From NCBI GenBank assembly GCA_047495785.1, contig JBLDXI010000007.1, positions 434,001 to 498,000 of the forward strand: DNA of 64,000 nt, read 5' to 3'. Below, piece after piece: positions 13,797 through 25,089 of this stretch. This DNA is from Lepidodermella squamata. Lineage: Eukaryota > Gastrotricha. The translations under genes were made by a program, and so were the position numbers. Each line of letters starts with the position of its first letter. Position 1 is the first letter of the stretch. The notes beneath the pieces are model-generated. The model saw only the letters and a list, made by a program, of their open reading frames with translations. It was not told where the DNA came from and did no database searches.

Positions 13797-13835
13797 CCGG
13801 CCCTTTTCAGGGCCACAAGTTGTTGCAACAGTGTT
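13797..13835 (+). terminator. histone H2A mRNA 3' stem-loop and downstream element
   Basis: Same 39-nt element as the other three histone genes; stem-loop 13799-13814, 33 nt after the H2A stop. Confidence 0.93.
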
Positions 13836-14313
13836 TAACAATAACGATTACCTAATTATTTTTGATAATTGAGTCATGCAGTCAGTCCTTAGAGAAATGG
13901 CTAGTCCTTGGAGCAGCTACAAAAAAGTAATTATCAATGCATCATTTTTGCGTCAGCTTATATCTCGGGGGAGATCGATGAGAATTCCAGTTCGCAAAAT
14001 CGGGTAAAACGCTTTACGGTGAAAGGATCATGTCTCGCGCAATTAACAATTATCTAAAAAACATTAGGTAATTTCCTATGTCGCTGGTTTGATTTATTTT
14101 GAGCGCGTAATAAGCGGCTATTTTAATAAGTTGCTATTTTAAAAAAATTAGTCAGGCTGAAACGAGGCAAAATTGACCACCACGATACTTCGCTTTATTC
14201 GTCAACCTTTTCATCTAATAAAGTAAATACATCCGTCCCGCTTACTCGCGCTCTTCATCTTATAACTGGAGTACAATTTTCATCTTCTGCCCTCGTTGAT
14301 GACATAAATTTCT
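13836..14313. other. intergenic, no recognised feature
   Basis: About 480 bp of AT-rich DNA between H2A and the receptor gene. It should contain the receptor promoter; no clear TATA box. Confidence 0.4.
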
Positions 14314-15950
14314 ATGCTACCATTTGTTCTCCTGCTACCTGTTTTGAGCAATTTCGCATCAACGGAAAAGCTGGGTAATGACACAGATACGGCGACCGAC
14401 CAAGAATGTCCACACGGTTTGTTCGTGCTGATTTAAAAAAATCTTTTCAAATATTTCTCAACTTCGCAGTATCAGATAAAGATATTTTCGATTTTACGCT
14501 GACGAATTATTCGAGGCTTTCCAGGCCACATTTCAAAGGAAATGAAACAATGGTGGTAACGGTGGCTCTCCGACTATTCGGCATACAAGACTTCGTTGAA
14601 CGTGAAAGTACAATATCCCTGAACGCTTACCTTGACCTGGTAAACCATTTTTTACAACAATAAATCGTCATAGAGATGATTTTTAGGCGTGGAATGATGA
14701 ATACATGAGGTGGAATGAATCTTGGCCTCATAGGTGCATCGAATCCGTTGTTCTTCCAGCCGAAATTCTATGGCTTCCCGATATCGTTCTACTCAACTCT
14801 CCGTAAATATACAACAAAAATAAGAAAATTAAGCGGCAACAAAGTTGAATTTTCAATTTTCCAGAGACAACCCAAATTTTGTAGCCACGAGCAAAGGACT
14901 GAAAATAATTGTGAGCAGTTCTGGGGATGTACTGTACTCTTCTTTAGGTCGCCTTCAAACGATTTGTGAGGTTAGCTTCGACCTACAGTTCATTTCTCAA
15001 TAACTGGTAATACATTTCAGCTTGAGTTGACGTATTTTCCTTTCGACCAACAAATCTGCTCGATTCACTTCGAAGCATGGACTTACCCTAGCCATCAAGA
15101 AACGTTGACCCACGATGGGAAAACAAATATTTCAATTATTCCTCAGCTTTGGACGGAAAACAAGCTGTGGAAGCTGATAGGAAATTATACGCACTTCGGC
15201 AAGACGTCCTATCCAGACGACGATTTTGATAACGTAATATACTTCCTGATTTTGGAGAGGAAGTCGCTCTTCTACTACGTCAATGTTATAATACCTAGTC
15301 TCGTTATCGCCGTTGTCGAGCTAGTAACATTTTTTCTGCCACTGACCGAGGTCATCAAGGTCCACATTTCATTCACCTGCCTATTGGCGTATTCAGTTTT
15401 TCAAACCATGGTCATCTCTGAGCTGCCGCGGACAAGCTCGAGTGCACCACTGCTGTGTCTCTATATCGATATGCAAATGAGCTACATCGGCCTCGCTTTG
15501 ATCGGCGAAGGCGTGGTGTTTTTCTTCGCAGAAAATTCGATCAAGAGAAAGCCCGTTCCCGACAAACTTCTCGCCCTATTCAGGGTGATTGGCCAGGTTT
15601 TACTGGTTCACAACGCGGGGAAAGCGAAGCAAGTCGCCGAGCAAGCTTACAAGCCGAATAGATGGAGGCTGAACCCCAACTTTTACCACTTGATGCCGAA
15701 AACCAGCGCGGTTCGGTCTACGCTGAAGCTCAATAAGGTTGGTAGCGAAATGGCGCCGCCAGCTACTTACCACAAGCAAAAACTGAAAGATCGGCAGGAA
15801 ATGTGGCTTTTCATCGCTGAAGTCGCTGAGCGAATAAATTTGATCACCTATATCTGTTTGATCTCAATAACCCCAGCAATCATGTTCGGGGTCATGCCCC
15901 ACAGACAGCCAGACGTCAACGACCGGCTGCGAAACGAGTTTTTGAAATAA
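14314..15950 (+). CDS. Cys-loop ligand-gated ion channel subunit, nicotinic-receptor-like
   Basis: About 474 residues from exons 14314-14416, 14470-14639, 14687-14802, 14865-14970 and 15021-15950. It has a signal peptide (MLPFVLLLPVLSNF), then an extracellular ligand-binding domain with WLPDIVLLNS and a Cys-loop with 13 residues between the cysteines (C..LTYFPFDQQIC), which is diagnostic. Four membrane helices follow, with a fairly short M3-M4 loop. WLPDIVL and FPFDQQIC resemble nicotinic acetylcholine receptors. The loop-C vicinal cysteines of alpha subunits are absent (SYPDDDFDNVIYF), so it is non-alpha. At the start of M2 the usual GEK is replaced by VIK, removing the Glu of the intermediate ring; the anionic-channel PAR motif is also absent. 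Ligand and ion selectivity are not assignable. Confidence 0.85.
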
Positions 15951-16636
15951 AAAATGAACGCAGTTTGGAAAAATTGCCGCCACTTTATTTTCATATTTTC
16001 CTTCCTCTCCACCAATAAAAATTGTGTATTTTTTTGAATGTGTCAGTGCGCACAAATAATTTTCTTCGAAACATCAGACGATGGCGCACAGTCCAACCAC
16101 CGAACAAACTTATACTCAATTACTATACTATTATGTATTATAACATTTCGCGGTTCCATCATATTATCATGAGACAGAATTGCAATTCTTGCATGTCGGA
16201 ATATAGTTTCACGCCGAGAAAGAATAATTACAGAAAGAAAGAAACTTTACTGACAATTCAGTTGCCCGGGTTTTGGGATAACGAGCAATGCAGGCCACAG
16301 ATAGCTTGGTTCATATTACACTCATCATCATCATCAACGGTGTTTGATTACATCGAATTATAATACTAAGGCTCGCATTTTCAAAAAATATTTATACTCA
16401 AGACTGTTCTCACATGACCTGTTATGTCAATTTTACTTCATTCATACGAAGACAGAAACAAAATATTGGTACGATCGAAAACAACAGTGGCCGACTCTTA
16501 TTTTGAACATCCTAGAGCTTCTAGTTCTTTTTAATTTGTTAAGGCAATATATTTATATATAGCTTCAACGATCCATTTCACTCGCAACTTTTCCGTATGA
16601 AAGCATCTTCATGCATTGGTTTGAAAGGTCATTCGC
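15951..16636. other. 3' spacer between convergent genes
   Basis: Contains AATAAA at 16014-16019, the likely poly(A) signal of the receptor gene, and the 3' UTR of eRF3 on the minus strand. No coding signal. Confidence 0.5.
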
Positions 16637-19454
16637 TTACTGCACGATTTTCAGCACTTTTCCAATTGCAACGGTTTTACCTGAAAAGTCAAAAGTCAAA
16701 ATTAAATTAGGAAGAAAAAATAGCAAATACTGAACAAATTATTAGAAACCCGAAATCTTTGGTAATAGAATTGCCTAAAATTTGGGTTTTCGGTTCCGAA
16801 ATTTCATTTGAAACCAACTTTATCGATAAAGACCGGTTCGAAAATAACCCCCAATCTCAATTTTAGTGATGCAAATATTTAGACCCGATCTAAAAAATCC
16901 CCCTTAAAATATTCCACCAATTAATTTATTTAGCACGATTTATTCTAATTTTAACCAAATTTTAACGATATAACTCACCTTCGTCACGAAGTGTAAATCG
17001 GCCAAGCTGAGGGAAATCTTTAAATGTTTCTAAGCAGACTACAGCCGAGTTGAGCACTTCGAAGCGGCAGATCGCGACTTGGTCTTGTTTCATAAATTTC
17101 GGCTTCACCTCGCCCTTCTCGCCGGTTTTCTTATCAATAAGGCAGATGATGATGCGAAGCTGCGCCTCCTGCGTACACGTGTGCGCGTGCATGACCGCGC
17201 CCCAGCCAGGGCAGATGATCGACTTGTAGTCGAGAATCGCCACCTGGGCGTCGAAAATGCGCGCTGTATGGCAGATTGAGTGGGGCGAGCATAGAATGAA
17301 ACCCGTCGAGATGTCCTCCTCTTCAATGCCCTTTAATTTAAGCTTGCAATTCTCACCAGCCTTGATCTCATTTTGCAGTTCATCCTCCTCTGTCATGATC
17401 TGTATGACTTCAACCGGCACTTTGTTCGGCATTACCACCAGTTTAGAGCCAATTGTCAACATGCCGGTTTCAAGTTTACCCATGATTATAGTGCCCATAT
17501 CGCGGTATTTATCGACGATTGGCAACCGAACAGGTCCGTCGAACTGGCGACCGACACCTGGCAATTTGTCTAGGTAATCCAGTAGGGACGGGCCGCGGTA
17601 CCACGGGCAGGTCGTCTCTGGCGGGACCACTTTCAAATAATCGCCGGAATACCCAGAGCACGGCATGAAAAACACGTCGCCACCCTCGTTTTTCACCTTA
17701 AATCCGCAGTTGTTGAGGAAAGGCGTGAGTTTCTTCTTGATTTCAATGTACCGGCCCTCGTCCCAGCCGACCGTCGACTCGTCCATCTTATTAATGAGAA
17801 CAATGAGGTGCTTGACACCGGCGGTTTTCACCAACATCGCGTGCTCTCGGGTCTGACCGCCGCGTTCGAACCCGGTTTCAAACTCTCCCTTACGCGCTGA
17901 GATGACCAATATCGCCACGTCGGCTTGAGCGGCGCCGCTAATCATGTTGGGCACGAAAGATTTGTGACCAGGCGCGTCTAGAATGGTGTAGCGTTTAGTG
18001 TCGGTTTCGAAATGGGCCCGGCCAACTTCGACCGTGATGCCTTTGTCGCGCTCCTCGGCGTTGGTGTCGAGCGCCCAGGCGTAGAACCACGACTCTCGGT
18101 TCATTTCTTTCGCCTCCTTCTCGTACTTCTCAAGCGTGCGCTTGTCGACGAGCCCGCACAGATACATGATGTGGCCGCCGATTGTCGACTTGCCAGCGTC
18201 GACGTGGCCGCAGAAAATCAAGTTGACGTGGTCCTTTTTCGGCGCTTTCGACTCGACAACTGGCTTTGGTTTCGCGATAACATCGACTTCCGCAGCGGCT
18301 GTAACTTCAGCAGATGGGCTCGGGCTCCGCTCCCACTCTAATAATTATTTTAGAAAATCATTATCCACTCATCAATGAAATACGAAGCAAGTTATAGAGT
18401 AGAACTTTAAGAAGTGAAAAGTGGAATCTGGCGAAATTTTATTTGATATGAAAAAATTTCAATGCCGTTTCAATATAAATGATCGAGAAAGCTTCTCAAA
18501 GTTCAAAGTTTCTCACGAAAAATTCAAATTTTATAAAAGTTAGAAAATTTTAAAATTTGATTTTTCTCAGCAATCCACCTCAATTTACAGTTAATTGTTA
18601 TTTTCACACACACTCGCTCGATTTTCTTTTGTGTTGTTCTGAGAAATCTCGCTGCCGATAGAATTACGCTAATATCTCTAAATCCACCTGAAAAGGTTGA
18701 AACTTTTGCGACTATTCTAATTATAGGAAGATGGAAGCAACACAGAGGCCTAAAACTCGGAAGCTGAAGATTTATAAGGCAACTGGTTTATGGCTTAGTT
18801 GACACTCAGAATCGAACTTTGGGAGATTTTAATGATAAATAGGAATATTCGCGAAATTCCACTTTTCAACGGTCAATTGAAATGCGAAAATTGCTTACCT
18901 TCTTCTTTCTTAGCCTCTTCTGACGCCGCAGTACTTGGCTTTGACGCTGATGGAGAATCGCCGTTGGCAGCTACTTTCAATTTTTCAACCTGAGCTGTTA
19001 CTTGCTGAATAGGAGCAGCAGCTGGGGTGGGTTTAGGGGCTGGTTCCGCCGGCTCCGCAGCAGGCTTAGCTGGTGCAGGGGCTGGGGCGGCTACTTGGAC
19101 CGGCGCAGGCAGAGGAGCCGCAGCAGGTTTGGGAGGGGTTGATGGCTGCTGTTGAGGCGGCGGCGGCTGCTGAGCAAACTGCTGCATCACTTGCTGAGGA
19201 TGTACCTGTCGTGGCTGAGCATAACTAGGTTGTTGCTGCTGGAATGACTGAATCGGAATCTGTTGGGGAATGAACGCCTGACCGGGCGGCATGAACATTG
19301 CCTGGGGCGGAATCATATTCGGCGGCCGGGCTGCGAACATCGCCGGCTGTTGCTGTTGCGGCGGCGGGACAGCGCCCGGGGGAGGCGCGAAACCGCCTGG
19401 CACAAACTCTTGAGCAAAAACGTTGAATCGCGGGGCGCCACGAGGATCTGACAT
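16637..19454 (-). CDS. GSPT1: eukaryotic release factor 3 (eRF3/GSPT1)
   Basis: GTPase that works with eRF1 in translation termination in the cytoplasm. Minus-strand exons 19454-18899, 18337-16979 and 16680-16637 give 652 residues. Residues 10-19 (FNVFAQEFVP) match the PAM2 motif that binds the MLLE domain of poly(A)-binding protein. A Gln/Pro-rich low-complexity stretch follows, comparable to the N-domain of fungal and animal eRF3. The GTPase P-loop GHVDAGKST is at about 229-237, with DAPGH and NKMD motifs, then two beta-barrel domains ending GRFTLRDEGKTVAIGKVLKI. The last exon encodes only 14 codons, and the first intron is unusually long here (561 bp). AATAAA and an acceptor lie just upstream, suggesting it is the last gene of a minus-strand operon. 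Confidence 0.96.
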
Positions 19455-19813
19455 CAAGGTTGCCGCGTTGCTTCAGGAAAATTAAAACTAAAGTTAACTG
19501 CCCTAAAATACGAAAAAACACAAATCGTTGAATTCACGATAAAATACCTCAAACTGCTTTATTACAGACTACCTGTTCTTATCATTTGATTTCTTCAGTA
19601 GCTACAGTGGTATCAGAATAGAACAACAGGTCGCGGATTCACAAGGGGAAAATGAATCGTAGTCATCACACTAGAAGAGCACACGTGCTATACATTGTAT
19701 TTCAATTATTATCAACTGGCAGGTTTAACAATCCTCTAATTCTTCCGATTTATCATTATTTTTTATCGTTTAATTTCATCTGATTCACGGGTGAGAAACT
19801 GCCGTTTTACTGT
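19455..19813 (-). promoter_or_regulatory. spacer with poly(A) signal and 3' splice acceptor upstream of eRF3
   Basis: On the minus strand AATAAA (19563-19558) is followed 53 nt later by the acceptor CGTATTTTAG (ending at 19503), which leaves a 47-nt leader before the eRF3 ATG. This arrangement matches a trans-spliced downstream operon gene. Confidence 0.5.
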
Positions 19814-20146
19814 TTAGCTCTTGATGCATGAATCGTCCTCGTTAGCGGGGTATTTGAACTTCTTAAGGTCGGGCGTCGAGTACAAGTTCAGATTTCCGCT
19901 CTTGTAAATGAAGCCGAAGGAGAAAATGAAAAATGCACCACTGGCCAGAAGCAGAATGTTCCAGCGGGCGTTCTGCTTGCTGTGGTAATCAGCCCACGAA
20001 CCAGATGGCACTGGCAAATCAGACAAGCGGCGCTTGTATTGAACATCCAGGTCCTTCAGCGAAACGTGGTGACCATGGTGGGCGTCCGAGGCCATGGCGC
20101 GGCTCAGAGGAGCGCGCAAAGCAGTCAAGCTTCGCTGGGCGAACAT
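19814..20146 (-). CDS. small mitochondrial membrane protein, deltamethrin-resistance prag01-like
   Basis: 110 residues, single exon. The N-terminus is Arg/Ser/Ala-rich (MFAQRSLTALRAPLSRAM), like a mitochondrial targeting peptide. A central DLPVPSGSWADYHSKQNARWN motif precedes one hydrophobic segment (ILLLASGAFFIFSFGFIY). The DLPVP.GSW....KNA.WN pattern and single membrane helix match what I remember of the Deltameth_res (prag01) family, small proteins with a COX7/COX-assembly-like appearance. Function in that family is poorly defined; the name comes from expression in resistant mosquitoes. A splice acceptor (AATTGTAG) ends 6 nt before the ATG, and the SR gene ends 152 bp upstream on the same strand. 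Confidence 0.6.
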   Translation of the reverse strand: MFAQRSLTALRAPLSRAMASDAHHGHHVSLKDLDVQYKRRLSDLPVPSGSWADYHSKQNARWNILLLASGAFFIFSFGFIYKSGNLNLYSTPDLKKFKYPANEDDSCIKS

Positions 20147-20298
20147 TTTCTGCTACAATTTAATCACAAAAACACCTAATTTGTAAATATAAGTCTCAGT
20201 TAACAATTATAACACGCCTAAACAAAACATTAACGGTTTTAATTGAGTCCCATCAGAAAGTTCAAGCTAAAAAAGAAAGGAGAAGAAAAAATCAGCAA

Positions 20299-22245
20299 TT
20301 AGCGGGCTGTGTGGCTGAAAAACGTGTAACGCGGTTCTTCGGTGGTGTTGCGCTTTCCAGTACTAGCCACAATACCGCGCCCGGTCTTTTTCTGCGGTTG
20401 CTTCGATTGCTGGACAGGACTGGGTGATAGATCACGGCGGTTCGCAGCTGGACCTGGTCCTCGCTTATCCTTAAATTTCAAAGTTCCGCCGCGTTTCTGT
20501 TGAGCACTGGAAGAAAGACCCCGTTTCGCCATGTGGGGAGGCGACGATCCGAAGGGCTCATAGTCGCGACGATCATGGCCACGCCTATTCGGACCTCCCT
20601 TCGCTCCAAAGCTGCTATCAATTCGCTGCAATTTGTTGGTGGATGGAAAATCCATCTGATCGTCGTATTTACTGCGAGGAGGGCTGCGGTTGGCGAACTG
20701 CCTCTGCCGCTTCTCGGGTGAGCGAGGTTTCGGTTTTGAACTACTGGGTTGTTGCCCTTTCTTGTCTTTAGCACGCGATTCAAAGCCACCCCGATCAGCG
20801 GGTACCTTTTTCGACTTTTTCGCCTGAATCGGCGGTGGCGAAGGCGAGCGGCTACTTGGTCGCCGTTGCGTTTTTTTCTTTGATACCTTCGCAGGTGTGC
20901 GAGATCTGCTGCGACTCGAACTCGATGAGGAAGAGCTCGATCGAGACCGGGATGAAGACGATGATGAGCGGGAACTACGCGAGCCCGAGCTCGACGATGA
21001 CCGTGACGACGAAGATCTAGATCGCGATGCGCTCGATCGAGAACGAGATCGGCTACGACTTGACCTCTTCTTCTTCTTTTTAGATGGAGCGGATTTTTTA
21101 TCATCTTTGCGCTTTTCGTATTTATCCTCATATTTGTCCTTTTTCGATTTCTTCGAATATTGCGGTTCTTTCTTTCGCCCGTATTTTCCACCGGACGCGG
21201 CAAACGCCGCAGCTGCTTTAGCTAACATAGCTTGCTTTTCTGGATCAGTAACGTCGAGTAAGCCAGAGTGGTCTGGATTCGTACTCATAATTTTACGAAG
21301 AGCCATGGGAACATATTGCTGGCGCCTGGCAAAAGGCAAACGAGGATCGACCGGATTTTTCTGGCCTTGATCCATGCCTCCTCCTCCTCCTCCTCCCATT
21401 TGCATGGGACCTCGGCTGCCAAAACCGTGCGTTGGTAAACCGCCACCACGACCATTATTAAAAGAAAATACTCCTCTAGATGTCAGTCTGCTGCCGCTAA
21501 GAATACGCCGCGCTCCTCCACTAGCTGCTCGGCCTCGGCCGAAAACTTGGCTGTTGGTAGCTGCAGTCATACGATGCTCATCCTCTGATCTATCAGAGCC
21601 GTCGGATTTACGATCACTGCCGCTTTCGCTCCCAGCTCGATTGCGATTCTTGTTAGCGGCAGCTGAAGCAGCATTGCTCGACGGAGGAGGTGGCGTTTCT
21701 CGCCGAGTTAGCTTCCGCATGAGCATTTGCTGTAAAGCTTCTTCTTGCTCGCGTCTCTCCTTATCAAGTAATTCGGCTTCGCGGCGTCGAGCCTCCTCTT
21801 CAGCTTTTTCTCGTTCGATTTTTTTCCTAGCTTCGAGTAGATCTTCAAGCATTCTTCGCTCTCGTTCGTCGCCCATCTTTGCCAACTTTACTTGCTCAAA
21901 GAGAACAGTCAACAGCCGAATCGATTCCAGCTTGCGTTGGGCTATAACAATTTTTCGCTCCTCAAGAGCGATCCTGCGAGCCATGGCCTCTTCTTCCTCT
22001 AAACGCTTCTGTTCTTCCAGCCATCTTTGTTCCTCGAGTTCACGTCTCTTCCTCTCTTCTTCTTTTTGAATTTCAGCTTCTCGCTCTAACCTACGGGCGC
22101 GTTCCTCTTTCTCCAGTTCCGCTTGCCGCAACTGCTCTTCTCGTATGAGACGGGCGCGTTCCAGCAATTCTTGCTTCTCTCGCTCCACTTTTCGACGGGC
22201 TGCAAGTTCTGCTTGAACTTTTGAATCGTCTGCTTCAGTAGCCAT
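20299..22245 (-). CDS. Glu/Arg-rich coiled-coil and SR-rich protein
   Basis: 648 residues in one exon. Residues 1 to about 190 form an almost unbroken charged coiled coil (Glu/Arg/Lys, e.g. EEERKRRELEEQRWLEEQ). A Ser/Gly-rich linker with an RG-rich patch and a run of eight glycines follows. Next comes a more ordered-looking block (DPRLPFARRQQYVPMALRKI), then long Lys-rich and RS-dipeptide tracts (RSRSRSRS), and a basic C-terminus. RS domains and KR-rich stretches point to the nucleus and to pre-mRNA processing, but I do not recognise a named family; ARGLU1 or another splicing-associated RS protein are guesses only. Strong strand composition bias produces many long antisense frames, which are not real genes. 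It may be the first gene of an operon with the two genes downstream. Confidence 0.75.
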   Translation of the reverse strand: MATEADDSKVQAELAARRKVEREKQELLERARLIREEQLRQAELEKEERARRLEREAEIQKEEERKRRELEEQRWLEEQKRLEEEEAMARRIALEERKIVIAQRKLESIRLLTVLFEQVKLAKMGDERERRMLEDLLEARKKIEREKAEEEARRREAELLDKERREQEEALQQMLMRKLTRRETPPPPSSNAASAAANKNRNRAGSESGSDRKSDGSDRSEDEHRMTAATNSQVFGRGRAASGGARRILSGSRLTSRGVFSFNNGRGGGLPTHGFGSRGPMQMGGGGGGGMDQGQKNPVDPRLPFARRQQYVPMALRKIMSTNPDHSGLLDVTDPEKQAMLAKAAAAFAASGGKYGRKKEPQYSKKSKKDKYEDKYEKRKDDKKSAPSKKKKKRSSRSRSRSRSSASRSRSSSSRSSSSSGSRSSRSSSSSSRSRSSSSSSSSSRSRSRTPAKVSKKKTQRRPSSRSPSPPPIQAKKSKKVPADRGGFESRAKDKKGQQPSSSKPKPRSPEKRQRQFANRSPPRSKYDDQMDFPSTNKLQRIDSSFGAKGGPNRRGHDRRDYEPFGSSPPHMAKRGLSSSAQQKRGGTLKFKDKRGPGPAANRRDLSPSPVQQSKQPQKKTGRGIVASTGKRNTTEEPRYTFFSHTAR

Positions 22246-23752
22246 TATAAAAAAATCCTACAGAACGATAAACGGTGGATAAATATCACAGACTTAGTAT
22301 GTTTCAAGATAATTTGCGTATACTTATTCTAAACGAGCGATTGTAATAGAAAAATGTAAACAAAATTCAGCAGCAGAAAACAGGAAGGCTAACCACAGTT
22401 CGGCGACCACAGTAGTACGACACACCTATAGGACATATGACATACCGTCAAAGTATAAATCAAAAAGTGGAATGCAGGCATTCGTTAACGTAAATTGAAT
22501 ACGTTGAAGTACGCCCATAGTAAAAAGTAAACGTAAGGCTGAACGTGGGATATATCAATATCCTCTGACCTCTGAATGCCCTATAAATACTGTGGACCAC
22601 AGAAATGAGGAAAGTTCGTTTGCTTTGCTTTTTGGCGTTTTAGTTTCGCGTAAAAAATTTGACATCGTGCCGAAGGAGGAAAAGGGAAAAGTCAAACAAT
22701 TTCCAATTTCTCACCGCTCACCCGACGCGCGATGCGTAGCCACTTTCCTTATCTTGAGCAATTGATCCTCCTTTGTGACACATTAGCAAACAACAACTTT
22801 TACGTCTTTTGAAAATATTCCCCTGCATCTATCGATTACGCCAAGAGAGACAGGTGAAACTGGAAAAAACTAGAGGAAATCAGCCAAATGTTATGTGCTA
22901 CCCTCGCTCGCCTTGCATATCTTCGCCAGCAGCTTGTAATCTTTCGTAGAAAAGAAAAATGCGAGAGACAAGAGACACATGTTATTCCACCGTTTACGGG
23001 GTAACGAACTCGGGGTATGAAGTGGCAATGGGCAATGGGAGCTTCTCCACACGGTGACTAGAAAAATGGGGACCAAAAGCGTGATTTTACATATCTTTCC
23101 ACTGTTATTTTACTTACCCCCTATTACTTCACAAATTTCTCATTTTTCTAAATTATTCAAATACCCAAATGTGTTGTCTTTAAAAGAATAGAAAATGATG
23201 TAAATAAATTTTAAGGCTAATAAAGTTGAATATTTAATGATCATTTGCGCTAAGTACCTCTCAATCTTTTCATTTTCGTGGCCGGCAGATGTTTTTTTCG
23301 CGGTTGCAAAACGCGTCGTAAGTCGTAAGTCTACGAGCAGTAACGCATTCATCGGGTGAGCATTCGATAGCCAAAAATGGCTCCTGACTCCTGAACCTGA
23401 TGAAAATGCAATCGATGGTTGTCGTAGCAACGAAAGATTTGAGATTTGAGTTGCATTGCTGAGGACAGGTTGAAAAGCATCTGTCTTCGGTTGCGAACTG
23501 GCACATCGAAAATTTTAAGGATTTTTCAATGTTAAAGATTGGAAGCAATCTCTTTAAGGCGCAAAAGATCATTTTCGAACGACTAAGTAGACAATCTAAG
23601 AATCAGACGATGGCGCATGTGTTGATAATTGGGATTCTATTTACTGCACCACCTTCATTCTGCAGAAACATGCTTACATCTGATTGATGGTGAAGGATTT
23701 TATGCTCAAGCCGTAGGCATGATCTGGAGTGGTACTAAGCGATCAGCGCGTC
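22246..23752. other. intergenic upstream region, nothing recognised
   Basis: About 1.5 kb upstream of the SR gene. Stops in all frames; no tRNA, repeat or convincing promoter element. A (TA)n tract lies at its end (about 23755-23765). Confidence 0.4.
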
Positions 23753-23960
23753 TTATATATATATAGGAATTTCGTTCCCAATGTTATCTTGGTTTACGTA
23801 ATGCTCATCTGAATCCGGCCAGCAGATGGAAATTCTGCTAAATAGCTTTGTGGTTACATTTATTCCGTGAAATTGTGCCTTCCCTACATACATCTTCTTG
23901 AAGAAGTGCCGATGTGCTTTGGGATCAGCTTGGCGACAAGCTTCCTTTGATCTCGTCAAT
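23753..23960 (-). mobile_element. possible Ty3/gypsy integrase zinc-binding remnant
   Basis: A minus-strand frame contains a pattern like the H2C2 zinc-binding region of LTR-retrotransposon integrase: a His-Gly-Ile, then about 20 residues later a WPDSD motif. The flanks are degenerate and the second cysteine pair is not visible. It lies downstream, on the same strand, of the RNase H fragment at about 25.1 kb, which is the order expected in a pol gene. It is a short, broken remnant; confidence rests mainly on that order. Confidence 0.4.
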
Positions 23961-25089
23961 TTCTCAAGTCAGTTCCATCGATGTCGCTTTGTGGACAATT
24001 GATCGGCGAAACAAAACGCTTTCTCACGTATCTTCGCAAACCTTTCTATTCTGCCAAGTTTCACCGGTTTCGCATCTGGTTCTGATGCCGTAACTAAAGC
24101 ATTGTTCACTAAGTCGTTAATTTGTCTTTAAAGTGCATTCAAGCAGATTCTCGTTGTCCATTCGGTCTATTTCGAAGAATGGAAATTTCGTGTACATATT
24201 TTTAGTCAAATGAAAATCACAATCGGTAGTGACATGATTATCGAATACGTTGAAAGAAATCGCCTCTTGAAAAGCAGGGACTATTGGCAAGTTTTGATTT
24301 CAATTCAAAGTATATTTCAAATACAAGGTGGCCAGTGATTCAAATTATAATAGCTACTTGTACAATTTTTCAAGCGAACCGACTAGGTCGGTCAGGTCGC
24401 GTTCAATCGAAATTACACGCAAACTACGTTGGCTCAGTTTGGTTCGAAGATAATTTCATTAAGCTTAAGACGGGAAAAGCTTTCCGAGGGTTTGTCTATC
24501 CAACGCAATCAGACCCATTTGCCAGAGGAAGCCGCAGTTTGTTACCACATCGGTCATACCTGCGAGGCGAATTCGTGTTCGAAAGATTTACCTCGGGTTC
24601 AATTCTAGCCTCTTAATACTCGCGAGAAAAGAAGAGACGAGAAGAGGGAGCAAATATTTATTAATTAATTAATTAAGATAGCTTATGTCCAAGATCGAAC
24701 GCTTACAACAATTGTTATCCATGTGTAACGATTAACGCGATAATTCAAGTAATTCTTATTTATTTATTATTATTCTCCTAATAAAAGAACAACCTAGCAA
24801 TAATTATACGGCATTGGATATAAGGCTAGGTTAGAGTTTCACACAAGGCGACTCGACGACTAATATGATAGCATAATAGCATAGTAACGTTCCTTTGAAG
24901 ACCATACAAACAGTTATGACTGAATATGACTGAAATGCATTCCACAGATGCCGGCAGAAAAAGCGTGGTCAATTCAGTCCATTTAAGGCTGGTTGAAACC
25001 ACTCGCTGGTTATTTAGTTTGTAGAACATTGCGGTTCAAACTCGGGTTCAGGAACAGGCGAGTGATTGCAGCATCATCGGAAAATGAAG
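23961..25089. other. intergenic, probably decayed transposon sequence
   Basis: Lies between the two pol fragments. It contains an open + strand stretch at 24284-24616 of unknown nature and a short TTAA tandem tract at about 24659-24675. No intact long terminal repeat could be identified by eye. Confidence 0.35.

Noticed and set aside
21374-22069. 231-residue open frame antisense to the SR/coiled-coil gene
   Set aside because: Mirror of the Glu/Arg-rich coding strand; low-complexity Ser/Leu composition, no start context.
24284-24616. 110-residue frame between the transposon fragments
   Set aside because: Possibly decayed transposon sequence, but no recognisable motif, so not called as a gene.
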